Of a DNA stretch of 64,000 nt, positions 55,811 through 64,000 are shown piece after piece; position 1 is the first letter of the stretch, and each line of letters begins with the position of its first letter. Below the pieces are notes generated by a model. That model saw only the letters and a list, made by a program, of their open reading frames with translations, did no database searches and was not told the origin of the DNA. The DNA comes from Leucaena leucocephala (taxonomy: Eukaryota > Streptophyta > Magnoliopsida > Fabales > Fabaceae): NCBI GenBank assembly GCA_037074615.1, contig CM073535.1:5309001-5373000 (forward strand). Reading direction: 5' to 3'. Position numbers and translations under genes: made by a program.

Positions 55811-58800
55811 CTGAAATTTACAAGAACACCTGACTTTTTATTTAATTAGAAGGGCAAACAAAACTAACGGAAATTATAGGCGGAATTAAATTCATAATAT
55901 TTCACTTATCAGAAACTTTCGTATCACTGAACTAGATTGGCTAATAACATATAACAAAGAAGTTCTGACGTACTCGTCTCCTAATCATATCATAGTTATT
56001 AGTTTTAAGAGATGAAAGTGGTTAGCGTTACCTTCTTCCCCTTCTAGGGAAAAGGAAAAGTTGCAGGGTAAGGGCATTTGTACGAGTTATATTCCATAAA
56101 CTTGGTCTTGTTCCAGATCCTCGTCAATTGCCTGCGGATCGAATCAAGTCCAATGGATGAGCGATGTTTCCTTCATGTACAACCCTTGTCCTTCATGTAT
56201 CATGAGTTCATCTCTTTAAATTCTATGACTCCACAAGACCCCAAACCAGTCTACATCGAGATGGGGGACTCTTTCGAGGGAAAGATCTATCATCCAGGTT
56301 CGAACTTGAAACCTGAATAAGTAAGCTGGAACAACTCATTTATTAGTTAATCCAAAGTATCAAGATAACCTCGTTTCATTGTTAAGATCCTGAGAATTAA
56401 TGGCAGTAAAAATATGCCCCCCAATCTTACAATATTTACGTGGTTGATTGATTTCACGTTAGACGCGTAATCTTTAATTTGGTGATTTTTAAGTTATGAT
56501 GGGAAACTAAGCATGTTTTTTAATGTGATGTTTAGCCAACAGGTTTTTAGCTCCTCACGAAATAGTTTAGGCACACAAAAGCATCATGTGACTATATGTT
56601 TAATTAAGTGAAGGAATGAAGAAACTTGGTGGTTTACCTTATTTCTCTTATTTTCTTGGGATATCACCCAGAAAAATATAAACCACACACGTTTTGACCG
56701 TCTATCGAATATTATTAATAATATATTTTTAAAAAAAAAACGTTCATCTCAGTGCAACCCTTTGTAGACCAACAAAACATGGTGCCCGTTTCAGATCCCG
56801 TTAATGAGATCCACATTGGGCTTTTTTTTTATTTATACATAAATTTTTTAAAATAATTGAACTCATCTAATATTAGATATCACGATTAATTAATTACTGT
56901 TATATATAAATTTATGCATTTAAAAATTAAGATATATTTCTAAATATTATGATTAAAATTATAATAAAATAATATTTTTTAAATATTAAATATATTTAAA
57001 ATAATTATATATCATATATATTTATCAGCTAAACTTAAAGATTGATGGGTTAGTGAGCTCTAAACTTATTTCTACACGGTAAAAAGTAACTTTTAAGTCA
57101 TTACCGCCAAACAGGTAAATAGGCTTTTGAAGAGATCATTCTTCTTGCTGGCTTTTTTATTCGTTCTTGGTTTATTTGGGCCTAATTGACAAAACCAAAC
57201 TGATTAAGATTTAATATAAATATATATATATATCAAATAAAAATTAGAATAGATAATAAAAAATAGATTTATATTTAATAAAGTTTAAGTTTGATTATCA
57301 TTATAATCGATTTTCTCGATTATCACTATAATTTTAGTCTTAAGACTGTACCCTAATTTTAATAGGAGACCGATGTTAAATTTACTTAATTTTTTTTTGC
57401 CAAACAAATTTAAATATATATCTATTGGATCTCTAATTTTGTACAAGTTTAAGTTTGATTCTTTTAATTAACTTAAAAATAAACGTGGTTATTTTGTCTC
57501 CTCTACTTCTCAAATTAGTTCAATCTTGGCATTTTGTCTCATGCTTCATCTAAAATTTAATAATATATTTAACAAGAGCGTGGCTTAGTATATAGTATCA
57601 AATTAAATGAGTAACTGAAAATTAGTTAACAAGTTGTTAATATTGATTTATATAAATAAATTACGACGTGAAAATGTACTAAAAATTTACATGTACTAAA
57701 AATGTACAATTTAAATGGTTTCAGTCAAAAGATGTTTATTGCAAATTACAGTTATATTTTAGTTGTCGAATTACTTAATTAGCTATGATATGCTTCTTAA
57801 ACACGCAAAGTGGCATTGACACTCTTAACCTATCCAATCTCCCAAGCATCAAGCCACGTGTTCACTTTTCACGTACATCCTACAATAATTTAATACTCCA
57901 TTATTAACATAACTTTTTAACGGGGAATGATATACCGACCATTAACAAAGGATTGTTTTCTATAAACTTATGAAAAACAGTTTATTTTTGCTATGATAAT
58001 GATATTTCCCCATTAATTTAAGTACGAAACCAAGACTAAATTTCTTCCAAGTGATCGTCATTTTGATATATTATAAAAAAAAAAGAAATTTTGTATTATG
58101 GTGAATGCTTTGAATCTAAATTCTTTTAAGGAAATTGAATATAGTTAGGACGTGAAATATATATATATCTTTAATTAATTATTAAGTCTCTCTCTCTCTC
58201 TTCCCAGGGAAGATGTGTACCTTTTTGTTTTGTTATATTTAAAAAATACTTAGCTCTTAGTGAGAAATAAATCACATTATGACATATTAATATTTACATT
58301 CACAATAAATAATAATTAAAATTTTATTTTATGTTTTCATCCACAATAAATCAATTTTAAAGATCATAAAACTTTTGCTTATAAGTACGCTGGAAACAAT
58401 CTCCATCTATCTATCATCTAAGTATTTCTCTTTCTCAAGACTACCGTATTTTTAAGACATGGTTTGTTCAATTTCATCATAAATGTATAGATTTAAATAA
58501 TTATAATTAGTGTTGTTGTTGTTGTTTTTAGATGAAATTACACTAAGGTCCCTCAAGTGGACTTTAACTTAAAAAAAGTCCCGCAAAATGCGCAAATGGA
58601 TATGAAGTCCCATGAGCTTTAATTTTAGTTAAAAAATAAAAAGAAAGTGATTAAAAAATAAAGGTATAATTTGTTTGTAAATATCTCTTTTATAGTTGCG
58701 GATGAACTTAACTTATGATCAGTCATTGGTGTAACGGCCAAAAAAAGAGAAAGTGATGCAATGCACACATTTTCATTAGTACCTGGTGTAACAAATTTGT

Positions 58801-58813
58801 TTGTAAATAATAA

Positions 58814-58820
<7 letters not shown>

Positions 58821-58848
<28 letters not shown>

Positions 58849-58849
58849 T
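58821..58849. repeat. (TA)n microsatellite
   Basis: About 14 TA units following TAATAATAA. Confidence 0.93.
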
Positions 58850-58994
58850 GGGTATTTACCCAACTAGGGGAAGATAAGGTTGAGCAAGAATTGACTTTGA
58901 ATGGTTTAAACAAGCATCTTCCTACGGCATGCAAAGTCATTACCAGATAGTTATGAGGATTTTAATTTCTGGTTGAAGGCTTAACTTATTCAAC

Positions 58995-59195
58995 AACTTT
59001 GAATATACTAATAGGGATTAATCTGAGTGGTAAATAGCTTGATATCGTTTAAGTGAAGTATTGAGTTCAAGTCTTGACGGATGCAGAAAATTTCTATTGA
59101 GATATTCACCCATGATAGCCAGGAGCGTGACGCAGGTCGGATCCGAATATAGTTGAAATAAAATTTTAGTGAATCAGATAGATAATAAAAAAAAC
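58995..59195. repeat. Possible tRNA-derived SINE
   Basis: TGAGTGGTAAATAGC followed about 40 bases on by GAGTTCAAGTC resembles the A and B boxes of a Pol III promoter, and an A-run (59189-59196) lies about 100 bases further. No target duplication was seen. Confidence 0.3.
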
Positions 59196-61018
59196 AACTT
59201 TGAATATTTAACAAATCAACGTTCTCTAAAATAATCCATCATTTTTTTGTTGACAATTTCGTCATCACTTTAATTTAACACCCCAATAACTCCCCCGTCT
59301 AGCTACTACCTCCGGAATATACTCCATTTCTCCATCTACTAATAAATATATTTTCTTTTTTTAATATAAAAATTACTTAATTAATTTAAATAGATTAAAA
59401 AATTGATTAAATAAATAAATTATAATTAAATATAATCCTTCAATACCAATTCATATTATATACTTCTTAATCTATTCAAACTAGTCAAATAGCTCTTTTA
59501 TTAATTATAATTAACTGATTTATTTAATTTTTTTAATTTAACTAAATTAGTTACGGAATTCATATATTAGAGATAATATGTAGTATATATATATATATAT
59601 ATATATAATCTACGGCTGGCTATTTGTGTAGTTAAAAATAAACTGGTATAAAATGTACCTTTTAAAACAGTTATCATGGTAGAAATCGGCTGATTCTACT
59701 CCGGGGTAGGGAACCAATATAAAAAAGTTTTTTAAAACAGTTGTAAAAAAGAGTTTTTTTGGCAAGTGAACCCACCATTATGGCCTTTTGTTTTATTAAC
59801 TAAAATTTATAATTTATAATTATTCTATAATTTATGCGAACAAAATAAGTGAAATTATCTATGCGTAATCATGTATATGATAATGATTTCTTGTAATTAT
59901 GAGCGCTGATTAAATCAAAAAAAATAATTGACGAATCAATATTTCAATTGGCCTACAGCAATCTCCCCACAAAATTGCAGTTGTTGAATTTAGAAAAATG
60001 TGTCAAAAATTTCAAAAGAAAAAAAGAAAAAAGAAATGGAAAGAGTTTATACTTACTTGACAAGTTTAGCCTTATGTTTCTATTTTATTGTCCATCACTT
60101 CTTCTAATTAAAATCAGTTCCCTCATAGTTCAGCATCTGAGCCAAATCGAATCTAAGAATCTTGAACCACTACTTGCCTAATTCAATGATTGGCCAGATT
60201 TTAATATTTTTGACAAATACACGTAGATATTCATCATGAATACAGATAAAAGCCTAACTTCGTGTAATTTTACAAAGATTGAGAATGGAAGATAATGGCT
60301 GATGCCAAAGGAGCAAGTACCAAATCCATATCAAACATGAGCACTCTTCAAAATCGGAATGGTGCCTGAACTTGTGGAAAGAATAATTTAAGGGTCAATG
60401 GTGTATTTGGAATGGAATCAAGGTTAAATAAGTCATAATGAACATAATATAAAAATATTTACATATAACCATGACAAAAATAATATTTAAATAAAAAAAT
60501 ATTAATACATAATTGAATAAAACATTCACACATATACAATCTAATTACTATAATATAAACATGATGGGTTGTTATTTTTTATTATTTATTTTAAGAAAAA
60601 ATATATACAATTCAATATGGTCCGTCTATTAAACTGGATAGATTTATCAGGTTAATTCTAAATCAACAAAGCGGATCGATCTACATCACTTATTTTTTTC
60701 ATTTAGTTAATTAATAATATAGATAAAATAATTAATTTACGAGGTTATTAGTTCAATCGGCTGGTCTAATCTAAATATAATGGATGAGGCTACCATCGAG
60801 ATGGCTTTTATTAGAACATCCTATTGATCTATAACATCAATAATACACATAGTTTGGCTCACTATACATTAAAAGGCTAGCTTTTAATTAATTAATTAAT
60901 TAATTAGGCTTGATTTTATAAATAAAAGAAACTCGAGGTTGTTGCTAAATAATAAAAGAAGAAGGAGAAGTCGGTGATAATGATAAGAATAAGAATGGCG
61001 TGACACTGTATTTATATG
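59196..61018. other. Gene-free spacer
   Basis: AT-rich, with a (TA) run at 59585-59607. The 77-codon frame at 59948-60181 is Lys-rich and unrecognised. TTAATTAATTAATTAATTA at about 60886-60906. No gene or RNA seen. Confidence 0.4.
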
Positions 61019-61026
61019 ATGAGGAC

Positions 61027-61802
61027 TAGGGGTGTGCATGGGTAGGATTGGACAGGATAGCCTCCATGCCCGGTGCCCTGTCCAAAAAATACATGGGCTA
61101 TATTTTGCAGCCCAATGCCCGGCCCTGCCCGGTAAAAGCCCTAACAATTTTGGGCAGGGCATGAGCGGGCTGGGCATGGGCGGGCTGGGCATGCCCAAGT
61201 CGTGATATCATGCTCATGTTATGAAAAAAATCTGTAATTATGAACTTCTAAAATAATATCATATTCATGTGTCTTTAAGAGTTAAATAATATCTATAATT
61301 CACTAAGAATAAGAAAATAAAGATAATAATTAAAATCTTGAGATCCATTGCATATAAAAAATAAGTATTGAAATCTAAATAGTTTGTAATTATAACTTTG
61401 TATCAAGCTCCCTAATATTGACAAAGATAAAGCATCTAAAAAAATAAAATAAATAATTATAATTTATAATGTAATCATATGATAATTAACAAAGTTAAAA
61501 AAAAGAAAAAATTAGTATATTTATAAATATTAAAAGATACAACTTACCTACTTATATTTCTAAAATTACCTTATAGTCACAAGTAGCTATCATATTCTCC
61601 CTTATAAGATAGAAAAAAAAATAAAAGAAGGAGTGCTCATGGGCAGGGCAGGGCAGGGCAACCCCTATGCCCGGTGCCCAGCCCGAAAAATGCATGGGCT
61701 ATATTTTGCAGCCCGATGCCCGGTAAAAATCGGGTTGGGCAGGGCATTTTTCTTACGGGCTGGGTAGGGCATAGCGGACCATGGGCATTGTGCACAGCCC
61801 TA
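61027..61802. mobile_element. hAT-like non-autonomous transposon, 776 bp
   Basis: Ends are imperfect inverted repeats: TAGGGGTGTGCATGGG on the left, and TAGGGCTGTGCACAATG when the right end is reversed. A perfect 8-bp target duplication ATGAGGAC flanks it (61019-61026 and 61803-61810), the hallmark length of hAT elements. Both ends carry subterminal GC-rich blocks with repeated GGGCAGGGCATG, ATGCCCGG and a shared CATGGGCTATATTTTGCAGC (61093 and 61692). The middle is AT-rich and has no transposase. Frames at 60896-61198 and 61637-61831 are made by the G/C-rich repeats and are not genes. Confidence 0.9.
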
Positions 61803-61810
61803 ATGAGGAC

Positions 61811-64000
61811 GCAAAAGCAAGCAGTAGTCAATTAACTAGACTCAAACTCAAAAATTAATTTAAATAATAAATTATTTGATATAGTTTAAAATGAGATTTT
61901 AAATTTAAATTTTAATATATATAAAAAATTCTTATTAAAAAAATTATTTATTATTATCAAATGCACAATATAAATTAAATTTAAATATAATTTAGATAAA
62001 ATTTTAATAAATTAAATAAATAATAATAAAAGAAAAAAAGACTCAGTCCCAGCACGAGGGAAAGAGAAGGTTCTATATTTATGCACGTCTCTCTGCGTGG
62101 GTGTGGGTGTTCCTGCAATAATGTGGGACATCGGAGGCAGATAATCAGCGTATGTGGGCCCAATACGACCATCACGATAATAAAGAGGTCGGGACACTCT
62201 TGCGTCTCACCTCTTCCTCTTACCCCCAAATATTCTACTCTATTTCATTATTATTAATTCTTAATTACTCCTCCTATATTTAATTATAATATTTATTTAT
62301 TTAAAAGATTTAATTATATTAAAATGTTAATTAAATTATTTAATATAATATTTTTTAAAAATATACTAATTATTTTTATTAATTTTATTCTCTTTCTTAT
62401 TTCTTATTGAAAAATATTAATAAAAATAATTTTAAAAAAATTAATAAATATATAAAATATGTCTTATATTTAATATTATAATTGAATCTTTAATTAAATT
62501 TTATATTAAAAATTAAATAAATATTATAAGTTTAATAGTCATTTTTTGTTAGGAATTATGTGTGAGTATTTAACAGTATTGTTTTGACTTAATGTCAGCT
62601 TGAATGGAGCAATATCAGCATAATTGTTAAAAAATAACGTGGATTATTAATATTTTTTTAATGTGCAAAATGACATTATTTTTTAAGGGTAATATTGAAC
62701 CAATTTTTTTTAGCTTCTTCGCAAATTGTTTTAAAACAAAAATACCCTTAACACATTATTATATTGATAAAGAGGACAAATTACTCATTCATGATTGAAT
62801 TATGTATATGACCTTTTATCATGAAAATGTATCCACACATTTTGCAGACAGAAGACACGAATGAAATGAGGGAAAATATGTGCGATGCGGGGAGTTTTTG
62901 TGATTCAGAATTTTGATTTTTTGTGTCGCAATATATATATGTGTGTGTGTGTAAACGATTTGGAAAAGAGGTTAGGTTTTGACCATATCTACACTTTGCA
63001 TCCCATGGTTAGGTTAGGAATGTGCATAATGCTTTCTAATTTGGTATGCCTTACTAAACTCACAAAAAAATAGTTTAATTCAACCTAAAAAAATTACTTA
63101 AAATATATCTAAGTAGAGTTAGGTCAAATGTCAAATAAGACAAGATATAAAACATAATATACCGCTCTACCTATTTAACTCAATCCTATATATATATTTT
63201 ATTTTTTTTCTCATAGCCTTATTTCTTTTCATAGCCTATTCTCTTTATAATTTTATAATTTTTATTTTAGCTAACAATTTTTATTACTCATTTTTAAAAT
63301 ATTGAACAAAACTCTTATATTTATATAGATACTAAAATTACTTTTATGCTTTACTTATCAAATATTTAATTATTAGTATTATAATAGCATTATAAATATC
63401 TAACCCTTATATATTTTAATATTTCTTTTTGATATATACAATATATTTTAAAATTTTAATTAATATATTTTTGTTACTTTATTCGTAATAGATTATAATT
63501 ATTATTTAACTTTTGAAGATATAAATATAGTATTATTTTATAAATTATTATAATTTTTTTTAGAATATAAACAGGACATCAAGATTTAAGTATATTTTTG
63601 TCTATATCCAATCTATTTATGTTTAATTTAAAATAATTAAAATTTTTACTAAATAAAATTAAATAATAAACTATAAAATATGTTATATATTTTTATTAGA
63701 AAGACAAAAAGTTGACCTACCTATCAGTGTCTATGCATACCCCTATCCTACCCACGGTTGTATCTGATTCAGTATTGGGTATTTCACAACCCATTGAGTG
63801 ACATTGGCCTTATTCTCATTTATTTATTTAATTAATTAATAATAAATACAACTTTTTCACAATTTCACGCTAATTAGTAATTACACCGTCTGGGTTCGTG
63901 CTTTTCCCCGCCACTCGCCGCAAGGGGCCATGATCCCTTCCCATCAACCAACGGCGTCGTTCTCGCCTTTTACACCATATGACATCATAAACAAAAAGCC
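61811..64000. other. Gene-free spacer to window end
   Basis: AT-rich with no recognised coding exon. 62045-62230 is richer in GC but shows no family similarity. The last ~120 bases (from about 63885) turn GC- and pyrimidine-rich (CCCCGCCACTCGCCGC), which could be the leader of a gene starting beyond the window. Confidence 0.35.

Larger units (their letters stand above)
54733..58993. other. OPR3 upstream region and gene-free spacer
   Basis: Apart from the G-boxes, AT-rich with no coding signal. The 80-codon frame at 56078-56320 has no recognised family. A further CACGTG is at 57855. Simple repeats: CT run at 58186-58200 and (TA) run at 58821-58849. Confidence 0.4.

Noticed and set aside
56078..56320. 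80-codon plus-strand frame
   Set aside because: No recognised domain, no splice-linked neighbours, typical chance length; kept only as part of the spacer.
60896..61831. Pro/Gly-rich minus-strand frames
   Set aside because: Produced by GGGCAGGGCATG-type repeats at the ends of the hAT-like element.

Overview
The window looks like nuclear DNA of a eudicot plant. Genes have many GT-AG introns, intergenic DNA is very AT-rich, the protein families are plant ones (plant-type DGAT1, germin-like proteins, PR-2-like GH17 glucanases, OPR3), and several plant transposon classes are present. I cannot name the species.

Layout. 418-1958 (+) is the 3' part of an eIF4A RNA helicase gene. 3751-17940 (+) is a complete 16-exon DGAT1 gene (523 aa) whose penultimate exon lies behind an 8.4-kb intron. 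That intron holds a decayed antisense Ty1/copia element, and the copia element is itself split by a tandem array of 13 units (about 276 bp each) of a TRIM-like mini LTR retrotransposon. 18831-23078 (-) is a convergent 13-exon THO6/DWA1-type WD40 gene with every splice site kept, but with no in-frame AUG and one in-frame TAG. 23858-32068 holds two ABP19-type germin-like genes (-) separated by a degenerate LINE, and a third germin-like copy at 36230 (+) is a pseudogene. 38200-51014 is a tandem cluster of GH17 beta-1,3-glucanases: two intact genes, one frameshifted pseudogene and one orphan promoter/5'UTR. The leader intron of the pseudogene contains a 1.3-kb nearly perfect palindrome. 51177-54732 (-) is a complete five-exon OPR3 gene (jasmonate synthesis, peroxisomal SRL tail). 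54733-64000 has no recognisable gene; it holds a 776-bp hAT-like element with a perfect 8-bp target duplication.

How the genes relate. eIF4A and THO6 are RNA-handling housekeeping genes and DGAT1 makes storage lipid. The germin-like, glucanase and OPR3 genes are families linked to defence and cell-wall biology; nothing in the sequence shows that they are co-regulated, but the first two have grown by local duplication. The strongest candidate for something undescribed is the nested TRIM array inside DGAT1, followed by the palindromic element with minisatellite arms, whose empty site survives in the neighbouring paralog.
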